From: Paraburkholderia tagetis
GTDB lineage: Bacteria; Pseudomonadota; Gammaproteobacteria; Burkholderiales; Burkholderiaceae
DNA length: 64,000 bases
Direction: 5' to 3'
NCBI RefSeq assembly: GCF_022213065.1
Contig: NZ_JAKLJA010000019.1
Coordinates: forward strand, 1 to 64,000
A program made the translations under genes and the position numbers. This document shows positions 7,729 through 15,691 of the stretch, in pieces (position 1 is the stretch's first letter; each line of letters starts with the position of its first letter). Under the pieces are notes generated by a model. That model had not been told where the DNA came from. It was given only the letters and a program-made list of their open reading frames with translations, and did no database searches.

Positions 7729-8055
7729 TTGTCGTTTTATTCAGTCTTGCGTGATTACGAGCTTGCCGTGGAGGCGTTTGGTATCCGGGCCGATGGGGTC
7801 ACGAGAGCGTTTGAGCGGGCCGTGGAGCGGGCGCGTAAGCGGTACGAGGAAAAGTGCCAGGAGGCCGGAGAACAGCCATTGGACGGGTTCCTGGTGGATT
7901 TGCAGTTTCACGATCTGCGGGACGAGGCGACATCCCGCTTGGCGTCAATTTTTCCAATGCACGAGTTGACGAAGATTACCGGCCACAAAGACCCGCGTAT
8001 GTTGATGCGGTACTACCATCCCAAGGCTGAAGAGTTGGCAAAGCGACTGAACTAA
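7729..8055 (+). pseudogene. C-terminal remnant of a tyrosine recombinase (integrase)
   Basis: About 108 codons are left of a site-specific recombinase of usually more than 300. The C-terminal catalytic block is visible: FHDLRDEATSRL (the H-x-x-R box), TKITGHKDPRMLMRYYHP (the second His and nucleophile Tyr region) and the tail AEELAKRLN. The N-terminal DNA-binding domain and first catalytic Arg are absent, and no start codon with a ribosome site exists. It marks the left side of an island whose other edge is tRNA-Ala (11858-11933). Confidence 0.8.
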
Positions 8056-8094
8056 AGGGCACGGTCGGTCATGCTTGGTTCTCAGCGCAACTTA

Positions 8095-8125
8095 CAGAAA
8101 ATTTGGTATGAGGTGTTATTTTCTG
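8095..8125. repeat. 8-bp perfect inverted repeat between integrase remnant and SIR2 gene
   Basis: CAGAAAAT (8095-8102) and ATTTTCTG (8118-8125) flank 15 nt. It could be a regulator site ahead of the defence gene or the 3' hairpin of the lost integrase. Position alone does not decide. Confidence 0.35.
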
Positions 8126-8230
8126 CGCATGGCGTGTGGCAAGATTAGTTGAAGTACAAAGTGGGTGCTATCTTTAGCGTTACTCAAACAGGCATCGCGA
8201 CTGGGCAAACCCGTTGCGGGAGAAATTCAG

Positions 8231-10720
8231 ATGAAAGATGAGGTTCGGGAAGTAATTCGCACTGAGATTGCACCGCTCTTACAGAAGGCGGAGGCATCAC
8301 TCTTGCTCGGTGCTGGATTCTCTTTGGTGAACTCTTCTGGTTTGGGTCCATTGCCCACTGGGGATGGTCTTCGCGACTTGATTTTGACAAAGAGCGGAAA
8401 AAAGCCTGGCTTAAGAACGAATCTTAAGGATGCCTATTTGCTAGGGAATCGTGAGATTCCCAACTTCGAGGGATTTCTAGCGGAGTGTTTCACGGTCAAA
8501 TCTGCGCTTCCGTGGCAGGAACGAATTTTTTCCTACCCTTGGGCTCGAATCTATACAACGAATATTGATAACGTCTTGAATGTTGCTCATGTGCAATGCG
8601 AGAGGAAAGGAAAGCTCGGAGGGGATTTTGTTTTTGCCAACTACTCAGACCCTAGCATTCTGAGCAATGCAATTGGCAGTATTCCAGTTGTCTCCATCCA
8701 TGGAAGCTGCCTCAAGCTCGATGAGGGATTTATATTCTCATCGCTTGAGTATGCAAAGGCTACCGTTAAGGTGCTGGATTGGCATCGGGATTTGGCTGCC
8801 AGGATTTTTGCTGGCGGGTTAATCGTGGTTGGTAACCAGTTAGATGAATCCGATATTGATTCGTATTTGGCAGCTCGCGAGGGGACATATCAGACCTCCG
8901 GAGTCGCAGCTAACTTTATAGTAATGCCAAATCCTGATGAAATTAAGGCGGAAAATTACGCTGCAATTGGGTATAGAGTCTTGGACTGCACTGCGGAAGA
9001 GTTTTTTACTGAACTTTTTGCAGTGTCTACGCCGAGGAGTATGGCGGATATCGTTTTAAACTCCACCCCAAGTGTCAAAAAGGCTGTTTCTGACATAAAA
9101 GCAATGACGTGGTTCCGAAGCACATTCCGAGTCGCTGTTGCCGAAATGGACGAGGCGAAGACCAAGACAGGTATCTTGCGTCACTTTATCACTGGTTCCG
9201 ATCCGGATTGGTTCTATATCGTCAACGATGCACATGCCACAACTTCTGTGGTGACAACAATCACAACTCGGGTGCTGGCGCAGATGCAAGGTAGCGCTAC
9301 AGGGATTGGTGTGTTGCACATTACAGGCCCCAGTGGATCTGGAAAAACGACCGCTATTAGGGGGGCGGTACGTGAGCTTGTTAGAACCTATCCGTATATT
9401 TACGAGTTCGACAATAACCGTGAAATAGATACCGATTTCCTCAAACGAATGATTGAGGGATTTAGAGAAAAGACGATATTTGTTTTCTATTCATCAGCAG
9501 AATATTATTTTGCAATAAATTTCATTGCGGATCGCCTTCAAGATTACAACAAGCCTTATTGCTTGTTTGTTCTTGAAGATCGCACTAGTGAGCATCGAAA
9601 GAGTTATCGACAGATCGCTGATCCAAGCAGATCGGAATATTTTGAATTTCCAGAGCTTAATATAGATGACGCAAAACTAATTGCAGAAAAAATTCAATCA
9701 AGTGGATTGATAATCCCGAATTTTTCGGATTATGAAATTACAAAACGGGCTCGGATTATTGTTGATAAGGAGCGAGGGTACTCTGGTGATCTGTTGAGTG
9801 CTCTGTTTTCGCTTACATCACATGAAAATTTTGAGCAGAAGATATTCGAGGAATACTATTCGGTGCCAGAGGGGTTGCCACGGAAAATTTTGGATGTGGT
9901 TTCCATCCTCAGCGCACAAGATTTTGCCGTCCCGATTGACTATATCGCTGGCTTTCTATCCGAGAGAATGGAAGATGTGAGTAGATGTTTGGCTGCGGAG
10001 CTTGCCGGCGTGTTGGTCGCACATCCTAAGGCTGGCGCTGTCAAGTGTCGGCATAGAATCATTGCTCAATATTACTTTGATAACTGCATTGCGCATTCTG
10101 GTCGAGTGGAGACTGTCGTTGGTATCTTGGAGTTTCTATCAAGAAAATTCACGATTGATGATATTCGGCTGCATCCGCTGTCATATCGCATATATAAAGA
10201 AATTATTTCGTTTGAGTTTTTGTATGATTCGTTTTTCCCAGAGGCTACTCGCCGAGAGGACGCCGAGAAAACGTATCACGAGGCGCAAAGATTCTTCGGT
10301 CAGGATGGGGTTTTCTGGCTTCATTTTGGGCGTTATTATCGGAAAATGAAGTGCTGGGATGAGGCAATTGATTGTTTCCGAACTGGCCTTAATTTTTATG
10401 ACTCATTTCAAACCCGACATTCGCTGGGTACGGCCCTCTTGGAAAAGTACATTGCGAGTGGGTGCGAAGATAATTCTTTGTATCATGAAGGTGTGCAGTT
10501 ATTGGAAATGGAGCGCGTTAATAGGGGCGCGCAAGATCCTTATCCGACCACAACATTGCTTGCTTTGTTGATTCGCATTGTCAGAGTGATTCCAGATAAT
10601 GAAGATGCTGTCGCGCGGCTCAAGGACTGCGTCAACGCTGGATTGAAAAATTTCAGTGACGATGAGTTCTTCAGGGCGCAACTATCGAAGTACATGAAGC
10701 TTAATAGCAAAGCAAACTGA
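8231..10720 (+). CDS. SIR2-STAND-TPR protein, probable anti-phage NADase sensor (Avs5-like)
   Basis: A protein of 829 residues. Residues 1 to about 290 are a SIR2-like domain: LLLGAGFS (24-31), YTTNID (108-113) and SIHGS (155-159) carry the NAD-pocket Gly-rich motif, catalytic Asn and catalytic His, and VGNQLDESD follows near 200. A P-loop GPSGSGKTT lies near residue 366 and starts a STAND-type NTPase. The expected Walker B acid is not obvious in TIFVFYSSAEYY. Residues about 690-800 form TPR-like helices (FWLHFGRYYRKMKCWDEAIDCF). The start follows GGGAGA; a GTG 66 nt upstream is weaker. In known SIR2-STAND defence proteins, target recognition by the C-terminal repeats triggers NAD depletion. 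Base composition is clearly AT-richer than its neighbours, so it was acquired. At 829 residues it is shorter than typical Avs proteins. Confidence 0.85.
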   Translation: MKDEVREVIRTEIAPLLQKAEASLLLGAGFSLVNSSGLGPLPTGDGLRDLILTKSGKKPGLRTNLKDAYLLGNREIPNFEGFLAECFTVKSALPWQERIFSYPWARIYTTNIDNVLNVAHVQCERKGKLGGDFVFANYSDPSILSNAIGSIPVVSIHGSCLKLDEGFIFSSLEYAKATVKVLDWHRDLAARIFAGGLIVVGNQLDESDIDSYLAAREGTYQTSGVAANFIVMPNPDEIKAENYAAIGYRVLDCTAEEFFTELFAVSTPRSMADIVLNSTPSVKKAVSDIKAMTWFRSTFRVAVAEMDEAKTKTGILRHFITGSDPDWFYIVNDAHATTSVVTTITTRVLAQMQGSATGIGVLHITGPSGSGKTTAIRGAVRELVRTYPYIYEFDNNREIDTDFLKRMIEGFREKTIFVFYSSAEYYFAINFIADRLQDYNKPYCLFVLEDRTSEHRKSYRQIADPSRSEYFEFPELNIDDAKLIAEKIQSSGLIIPNFSDYEITKRARIIVDKERGYSGDLLSALFSLTSHENFEQKIFEEYYSVPEGLPRKILDVVSILSAQDFAVPIDYIAGFLSERMEDVSRCLAAELAGVLVAHPKAGAVKCRHRIIAQYYFDNCIAHSGRVETVVGILEFLSRKFTIDDIRLHPLSYRIYKEIISFEFLYDSFFPEATRREDAEKTYHEAQRFFGQDGVFWLHFGRYYRKMKCWDEAIDCFRTGLNFYDSFQTRHSLGTALLEKYIASGCEDNSLYHEGVQLLEMERVNRGAQDPYPTTTLLALLIRIVRVIPDNEDAVARLKDCVNAGLKNFSDDEFFRAQLSKYMKLNSKAN

Positions 10721-10795
10721 CAATAAAGAGCACATGACGGCTCGCGCAGATAGGCCCGAGCCGTCATTATTGATTGAGGGCGTGGTTTTCGATGC

Positions 10796-11083
10796 TCATA
10801 GGAACGTTGGGATTTCGCTCCGTTCGATTTGTGGATTAAAGGGTAGAGATTCCCATTGAGCGGTAGAAGCGTGGAACTTTGCTTCACGCGCCTCGAATTC
10901 ACGGGTTCGACGCTCCCGTTCCTCGGGCGCCAGGTGGTTCCACTCGGCCAAAGCCTCGCGATTGTGTTCCTCGATTTCCGCTAGCTCCCGCCGGAACGCC
11001 TCTTCGGCATGTTCTTCCGGCCCGAAATAGGAAAACGATTTGAGAGTGAGCGTGCCGTCTGGGTTGCGCGTTCGACGTGTCAT
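10796..11083 (-). CDS. Small charged hypothetical protein of the island
   Basis: A protein of 95 residues starting MTRRTRNPDGTLTLKSFSYFGPEE. It is very rich in Glu and Arg with a helical, coiled-coil-like middle (EEHAEEAFRRELAEIEEHNREALAEW, EERERRTREFEAREA). No enzyme motif or signal is present. GGAAGGAG lies 8 nt before the ATG at 11083, a good ribosome site. It lies between the SIR2 gene, with which it converges, and the broken kleE-like gene. The context suggests mobile-element cargo. Confidence 0.6.
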   Translation of the reverse strand: MTRRTRNPDGTLTLKSFSYFGPEEHAEEAFRRELAEIEEHNREALAEWNHLAPEERERRTREFEAREAKFHASTAQWESLPFNPQIERSEIPTFL

Positions 11084-11109
11084 CTTTGGTGCTCCTTCCT
11101 GGGCTGATG

Positions 11110-11434
11110 TCAAAGCCCTTTAGGCTTGTAGAAGGCAATGAAGTAGGTGAGTGCGGTCAACACGCCGAAGTGCAGCAGGAACGTCCAGCCAGCATGCACG
11201 CCCGGCGTGTGCCAGTACCAGAGCATCCGAAAGAACTGGAAACCAACCTCAATTCCGATGATCCAGCGTGCGAACGGCCAAAGCAACACTGTGACGATCC
11301 ATACCGCTTTGACCATGGCCGGCCAGCAGCCCGTGACCTTCGGCTTTTGGGGACGCCGGCTTGGGGGTTGCGGCCGGCTTTGTCGCCGCAGTGGGCTGTT
11401 TGTCTTTCTTGGGGAATTCGATCACATTGGACAT
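11110..11434 (-). pseudogene. kleE: kleE-like plasmid stable-inheritance gene, split by a frameshift
   Basis: The first reading frame starts MSNVIEFPKKDKQ, as I recall for KleE, and leads to GHGLLAG before going off frame. The second frame supplies VKAVWIVTVLLWPFARWIIGIEVGFQFFRMLWYW and HAGWTFLLHFGVLTALTYFIAFYKPK, the membrane part of the same family. The junction contains GGCCGGCC (11317-11324). Removing one GGCC joins the two frames exactly as LLA-MVKAVW. A 4-bp duplication therefore probably inactivated the gene, although reinitiation at the ATG at 11316 could still make the membrane portion. kleE is typical of IncP-type plasmids, which fits a mobile origin. Confidence 0.6.
11317..11324. 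repeat. GGCC duplication at the kleE frameshift
   Basis: The octamer GGCCGGCC lies exactly where the two kleE frames meet. One copy fewer restores a continuous reading frame. Confidence 0.6.
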
Positions 11435-11477
11435 GGCTGGCGGTAGGTCGTTGGGGTTGCGTCGATATTTCAGCACG

Positions 11478-11612
11478 CTAATGCTGCAATGTTTGGCGTA
11501 CAGCGATCATTGCTTCACTGAAATCAGAGCGCGTCGCCCGGCCTGTCTCCGCCTGGTAGAAGACAACCATGAACAGGTTCGCAACAGCCTCGGCCATTTC
11601 GGATACCCGCAT
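11478..11612 (-). CDS. Possible small ORF of the island (44 residues)
   Basis: The frame reads MRVSEMAEAVANLFMVVFYQ, then AETGRATRSDFSEAMIAVRQTLQH and stop. A TGA immediately precedes it, so it cannot be longer. The amphipathic, protein-like composition on the same strand as kleE argues for coding. No clear ribosome site is present and I do not recognise a family. It may be a gene remnant. Confidence 0.35.
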   Translation of the reverse strand: MRVSEMAEAVANLFMVVFYQAETGRATRSDFSEAMIAVRQTLQH

Positions 11613-11810
11613 TCATCTTTTGCTTTTGTCTCGTAGCCGTTCTGTACGTCTTCAGCGCGCGGCAAACCCAAATTTCTCGGGCAGGGACAGTCTATTAGCA
11701 GTGTTTGGCAGTGTCATGCGCTGCGCGGCTCGCAAGGGGGCTTGGGGGCACTGTGGTTTGCCACAAATTTGCCACACCTGATATGCAAAACCTGCTCAAC
11801 AAAGCAAAAC

Positions 11811-11846
11811 AAGGCACTGCATCGCAAGATGTAGTGCCTTGTTTTT
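11811..11846. terminator. Bidirectional hairpin terminator next to tRNA-Ala
   Basis: AAGGCACTGCATC (11811-11823) pairs with GATGTAGTGCCTT (11828-11840) with one G-T pair over a GCAA tetraloop, followed by GTTTTT. On the minus strand the same hairpin lies 11 nt past the tRNA 3' end and is followed by GTTTTGCTTTG, so it probably also terminates the tRNA transcript. Confidence 0.75.
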
Positions 11847-11857
11847 ACAGGGAATTT

Positions 11858-11933
<76 letters not shown>

Positions 11934-12030
11934 ACTATCCAAACGATTCTAGCACAGCAATTTCCGCTTGTGCCAAGCAGCAAAGTTGCGCGATCTCAAA
12001 CACTAAAGGGCCCAAAAAAGACCCAGAAAA

Positions 12031-12396
12031 CTACTTAGCAGAAGGCGCCCCAGCCAACACCCAGGCCACTACATCCCGGACATCCCCAGCACTCATCCGA
12101 GGATGTGCCGGCATGGGAACCGCGCCCCAAACCCCGGCTCCACCATCGCGCACCTTCTTCTCGAGCTTAACCTGCGCCCCTGCATCGCCCTTGTACTTCG
12201 CGGCGATATCCTTAAACGAAGGCCCCACCAGCTTCCGGTCCACCGCATGACACCCCATGCACGCATTGGACCTTGCAACAACCGCCCCATCGCCCACAGC
12301 AGCAAAAGCCGAAGACACCCCCACCACCCCAACGAGCATCCCGCCCACCAACCCCGCAACCAAACGCCCAAGCAAAATAGAAGAACGCGCCACCAT
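12031..12396 (-). CDS. Small periplasmic c-type cytochrome
   Basis: A protein of 121 residues with an N-terminal signal (LLGRLVAGLVGGMLVGVVGVSSAFA), the haem-binding motif CMGCH within SNACMGCHAVDRKLVGPSFKDIA, and a probable axial Met in AVPMPAHPRM. This is the class I cytochrome c551/c552 layout, an electron shuttle in the periplasm. The ATG at 12396 overlaps the stop of the BON gene (TGATG), so the two are translationally coupled. Confidence 0.9.
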   Translation of the reverse strand: MVARSSILLGRLVAGLVGGMLVGVVGVSSAFAAVGDGAVVARSNACMGCHAVDRKLVGPSFKDIAAKYKGDAGAQVKLEKKVRDGGAGVWGAVPMPAHPRMSAGDVRDVVAWVLAGAPSAK

Positions 12397-13196
12397 CACA
12401 TCGTCGTCCCACTGCTACCCGGGTGCACCGGCGAGGAATCCTTCACCGGCGCGGGCGATTGCTGATCGAGCGGCTTCGAGCTAACACCCGCATCGGGCAC
12501 TGCACCCACGGTCGGCGCGTCGGCTGCGCTCACCGGCGCGGGCGTCGGACCATTCCCACTGGCCGAGGCATTCGCCGCCATCGCCTGCTGCGGCTGGATG
12601 TACTGATAGCACTTCACCACTTGCATCACGCCCGGCACCGTACTCGCGGCATTCGCGCCAATATTGCCTTCCTGCGTGGTCACGAGGCCCATCAGATAGA
12701 CAACCCCGCGCTCGCTCACCACCTTGAAGTTGTTCGCCGAGATGTCCTTGTAGGCCACCAGCTCGCTCTTCACGCGTCCTTCGAGGTACGAGTCGTTGGC
12801 ACGCGATGTGAACGAGCTCGCCGGCTGCACCGCCAGTTCGTTGATGATCGATCCCACGTTCGCGATGGCGCGCACGATGGTCTCGGCCTTCTGCTTCGAT
12901 GCGTCGTCGGGCACTTCGCCCGTCAGCAGCACGCGCTGGTTGAACACGGCCACGTTCACGTGCGAGGCATCGGGTAGAGCATTGTTCAGGTCCTTGAGCG
13001 CCTTCACCTGGATCTCGCGATCTTCGGTCTGCGCGCCCACGGTGCGCCGGTCGGTCGCCACCAGTGCCGTGCCGCCCGCGGCGGCCGCTCCCGCAACGGC
13101 GAGGAAGCAACCCTGCAGGCTCGCGCACAGCGAGGCCGCGAAGCCGATCGTCAGCGTGGTCCGTGCCAGCGCGCACATCTTGCTGTTTCTGCTCAT
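12396..13196 (-). CDS. BON-domain lipoprotein, DolP/YraP-like
   Basis: A protein of 266 residues. The signal peptide ends in the lipobox SLQGC, so it should be lipid-anchored at the outer membrane. Two BON domains follow (DREIQVKALKDLNNALPDASHVNVAVFNQRVLLTGEVPD and LEGRVKSELVAYKDISANNFKVVSERGVVYLMGLVT), and then a Pro/Ala/Ser-rich tail of about 60 residues that is longer than in E. coli DolP. It follows the SIS-isomerase gene closely, the same order as diaA-yraP in E. coli. The ATG at 13196 is preferred, with GAGGGAG upstream. Role: outer-membrane integrity, by family. Confidence 0.88.
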   Translation of the reverse strand: MSRNSKMCALARTTLTIGFAASLCASLQGCFLAVAGAAAAGGTALVATDRRTVGAQTEDREIQVKALKDLNNALPDASHVNVAVFNQRVLLTGEVPDDASKQKAETIVRAIANVGSIINELAVQPASSFTSRANDSYLEGRVKSELVAYKDISANNFKVVSERGVVYLMGLVTTQEGNIGANAASTVPGVMQVVKCYQYIQPQQAMAANASASGNGPTPAPVSAADAPTVGAVPDAGVSSKPLDQQSPAPVKDSSPVHPGSSGTTM

Positions 13197-13223
13197 CAAC
13201 TCCCTCTCCTTCGTCCTTCGGTG

Positions 13224-13811
13224 TCAGTCGTCGCCCAGCAGCATCGCGTCGATGCCGTCGCACAGGCAGTGGATCGTCAGCAGGTGTACTTCCTGGATGC
13301 GCGCGGTCCGCTCGGACGGCACGCACAGGTGAATGTCGGTGTCGGCGAGCACGTCGTTGGCCGTGCCGCCGCCTTTGCCGGTCAGCGCAATCACGATCAT
13401 TTCGCGCTCGTGCGCTTCCTGGATGGCGGCCAGCACGTTCTCCGAATTGCCCGACGTCGTGATGGCAAGCAGCACGTCGCCGGGCTGGCCGAGCGCGCGC
13501 ACCTGTCTCGCGAACACCTGGTCGTAGGCGTAGTCGTTCGCGAGTGCGGTGAGCACGGAGGCGTCGGTCGTGAGCGCGAGCGCGGGCAGGCCCGGGCGTT
13601 CGCGCTCGAAACGGCCGATCAGTTCGGCGGCGAAGTGCTGGGCGTCGGCGGCCGAGCCGCCGTTGCCGCATGCGAGAATTTTGTTGCCGTTCGCCAGCGC
13701 GGCGAACATCGTATCGACCGCGGCGGCAATCGGCACGGCCAAGGCTTCCATCGCGGCGAGCTTGACTGCTGCGCTGTCGCGAAAGTGCTGTTGAATTCGT
13801 TCGACGGACAT
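13224..13811 (-). CDS. SIS-domain phosphoheptose isomerase family protein (GmhA/DiaA type)
   Basis: A protein of 195 residues with a single SIS fold. Family signatures are CGNGGSAADAQHFAAELIGRF near residue 50, ITTSGNSENV near 118 and the C-terminal EVHLLTIHCLCDGID. GmhA isomerises sedoheptulose 7-phosphate for lipopolysaccharide heptose, and DiaA binds DnaA. Context (beside yraN, rsmI and a BON lipoprotein) matches the diaA locus of enterobacteria. The EVHLLTIH stretch, retaining Glu and His, keeps catalysis possible. The name is therefore left open. Probably the first gene of the operon with the BON lipoprotein and cytochrome c. Confidence 0.9.
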   Translation of the reverse strand: MSVERIQQHFRDSAAVKLAAMEALAVPIAAAVDTMFAALANGNKILACGNGGSAADAQHFAAELIGRFERERPGLPALALTTDASVLTALANDYAYDQVFARQVRALGQPGDVLLAITTSGNSENVLAAIQEAHEREMIVIALTGKGGGTANDVLADTDIHLCVPSERTARIQEVHLLTIHCLCDGIDAMLLGDD

Positions 13812-14000
13812 CGACTCTCTAATCTGTACTGCGGGTATCGCGAATATTCCGCGTGAATGCGGTGTGCCGCAAGTTTAGCGCACTCACGCGCGTTATCTTC
13901 CGGCGTTCTTTTCCACACGCGCTTTCCAGGCCGCTTTTTTTCGCGCCCGGCGTCTCGTGGGAAGGCGCCTGGCACATACGTCGGCTTACGCTTCGCCTGC

Positions 14001-14534
14001 TCAACGCCCGTCTTCGCGAAACGCGTCGCGCAGCCACGTGAGGCGCCCACCGTCGAACGTCACCACGTCGAAGCGGCACGCCGGCGGCAACGTCTCCCGT
14101 GCATCCGCGCGCATCGCCAGGCCCGTCAGGTAATAGCGCGCCGCGCGCAAGATGCGCTGCTGCTTGTACCAGCCCACGCTCGCCGCCGCGCCGCCGTAAC
14201 CGTGTCGCGTGCGTGCGCGCACTTCCACGAAGACGAGCGTACCGTCACGATCGCGCATCACCAGGTCGATTTCGCCAGCACGGCAATGCACATTGCGCGC
14301 GACCAGCACGAGGCGCTGACGCTGCAAAAAAACGAGTGCGTGCGATTCAAACCGTGCGCCCGCCTCGCGGCGCTCGGCGGCGCGCCCTGCGGCGTTGGAC
14401 CGGCCTTGTGTAGAAAAGTTGTCGCGGCGTGACCTCGAAGATCCACCCGTGTCTGCGCCGGTGCGCGATACCGGTGCGCCGCTCTCGCGCCGGTTCGCGC
14501 TTTGCGCCGCCGCGCCTTCGCCTGCATGGCACAA
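14001..14534 (-). CDS. yraN: YraN/UPF0102 family endonuclease-like protein
   Basis: A protein of about 177 residues. The core FESHALVFLQRQRLVLVARN, HCRAGEIDLVMRDRDGTLVFVEVRART, KQQRILRAARYYLTG and CRFDVVTFDGGRLTWLRDAF is the UPF0102 Holliday-junction-resolvase-like fold with its E-I-D and E-V-R acidic residues. The start is uncertain. A TTG at 14534 gives MCHAGEGAA, the beginning I recall for Burkholderia homologues. An ATG at 14573 would overlap the divergent rsmI start codon. A Ser/Gly/Arg-rich segment before the core makes it longer than E. coli YraN. Confidence 0.85.
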   Translation of the reverse strand: MCHAGEGAAAQSANRRESGAPVSRTGADTGGSSRSRRDNFSTQGRSNAAGRAAERREAGARFESHALVFLQRQRLVLVARNVHCRAGEIDLVMRDRDGTLVFVEVRARTRHGYGGAAASVGWYKQQRILRAARYYLTGLAMRADARETLPPACRFDVVTFDGGRLTWLRDAFREDGR

Positions 14535-14571
14535 TGTCGGCCTCTTTTCTTGCGTTCGCGCGTTCCGTGTC

Positions 14572-15465
14572 ATGACGTCCCTCCTCGAACTCGCCCAAGC
14601 CCAGCAATACCCGGCCGCCACGCTGTACGTCGTGGCGACGCCCATCGGCAACACGGCCGACATCACCTTGCGCGCGCTGCATGTGCTCGGTCTCGTCGAT
14701 CGCATCGCCGCCGAGGACACGCGCAACACGGGCCAACTCCTCACGCGCTATGGCATTTCGAAGCCGCTCGTCGCCGTGCACGAGCACAACGAGCGCGAAG
14801 CGGCGCTGCGCGTGATCGAGCATTTGCGCGCGGGCGAACGCGTGGCCTGCGTCTCGGACGCGGGCACGCCCGGCATCTCCGACCCCGGCGCGAAGCTCGT
14901 CGATACCGTGCGCGCCGCCGGTTTCCAGGTCGTGCCCCTGCCGGGCGCGAGCGCGCTCGCCACCGCGCTTTCCGCGGCGGGCGACTGGGTCGCGACGTTC
15001 ACCTTCCTGGGCTTTCTGCCGCCCAAGCCGAAGCAACGCTCAACCGCGCTCCAAGCGCTCGTGTCGCATACGCACGCGATGGTGTTCTACGAGGCGCCGC
15101 ATCGCATCGTCGAAACCGTGCAGGCGCTCGCCGATGCATTCGGTCCGGCCCGGCGTCTGTTGATCGCCCGCGAATTGACGAAGCTACACGAAGCGCTCTG
15201 GTGCGGCACCCTGGCCGAAGGGCCAGCGTGGCTCGCCGCCGATGCGAATCGTCAGCGCGGCGAGTTCGTGCTGGCAGTGGAAGGTGCGAGCCCACAGGCG
15301 TCCGGCGAGGCGGATCACGATGCGCTGCTGCGCGTGCTGCTAGAAGAGGTGCCGGTGAAGGGCGCGGCGAAGATTGCGGCGGCGCTCACGGGTGCGTCGC
15401 GCAACGCGCTCTATGCGCGCGCGCTCGAACTGAAGGATGAAGACAGTGAGGAAGACGCGGGCTGA
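14572..15465 (+). CDS. rsmI: 16S rRNA (cytidine(1402)-2'-O)-methyltransferase
   Basis: A protein of 297 residues that 2'-O-methylates C1402 in the ribosomal P site using S-adenosylmethionine. The tetrapyrrole-methylase fold is clear: LYVVATPIGNTADITLRAL, AAEDTRNTGQLL, CVSDAGTPGISDPGAKLV, PLPGASALATALSAAG, FLGFLPPKPKQR, YEAPHRIVETV and ARELTKLHEALWCG. Length is normal. The ATG overlaps or closely abuts the divergent yraN start, so the two genes share a very compact promoter region. Confidence 0.97.
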   Translation: MTSLLELAQAQQYPAATLYVVATPIGNTADITLRALHVLGLVDRIAAEDTRNTGQLLTRYGISKPLVAVHEHNEREAALRVIEHLRAGERVACVSDAGTPGISDPGAKLVDTVRAAGFQVVPLPGASALATALSAAGDWVATFTFLGFLPPKPKQRSTALQALVSHTHAMVFYEAPHRIVETVQALADAFGPARRLLIARELTKLHEALWCGTLAEGPAWLAADANRQRGEFVLAVEGASPQASGEADHDALLRVLLEEVPVKGAAKIAAALTGASRNALYARALELKDEDSEEDAG

Positions 15466-15485
15466 GCCGCGCTAACTAGATAGAA

Positions 15486-15514
15486 AGGCACGCGCTGCAT
15501 CGAGCGATGCAGTG
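15486..15514. repeat. Hairpin after rsmI
   Basis: GGCA, then CTGCATCG and CGATGCAG, then TGCC form a stem with a small internal bulge and a 2-nt inner loop. It lies between rsmI and the main terminator and may add to 3' end formation. Confidence 0.45.
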
Positions 15515-15546
15515 CCGATAAGCGACAGAAAAACGGCAGAAAAACC

Positions 15547-15580
15547 AAAGGGCCGCGTCGATGTATCGATGCGGCCCTTT
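15547..15580. terminator. Bidirectional terminator between rsmI and rlpA
   Basis: AAAGGGCCGCGTCGAT and ATCGATGCGGCCCTTT pair over their full length with one G-T pair, leaving a loop of two bases. A/T ends on both sides suit convergent genes. Confidence 0.75.
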
Positions 15581-15691
15581 ATGTATCTCAAGCCTTACCA
15601 GACTCGTCCGGTGTGCAGCATCCGGTGCGCGCCACGCGCCAACACGGACGAAACACGCCAAATCAATAACGCTCTTTCAGCGCAACGGCTC

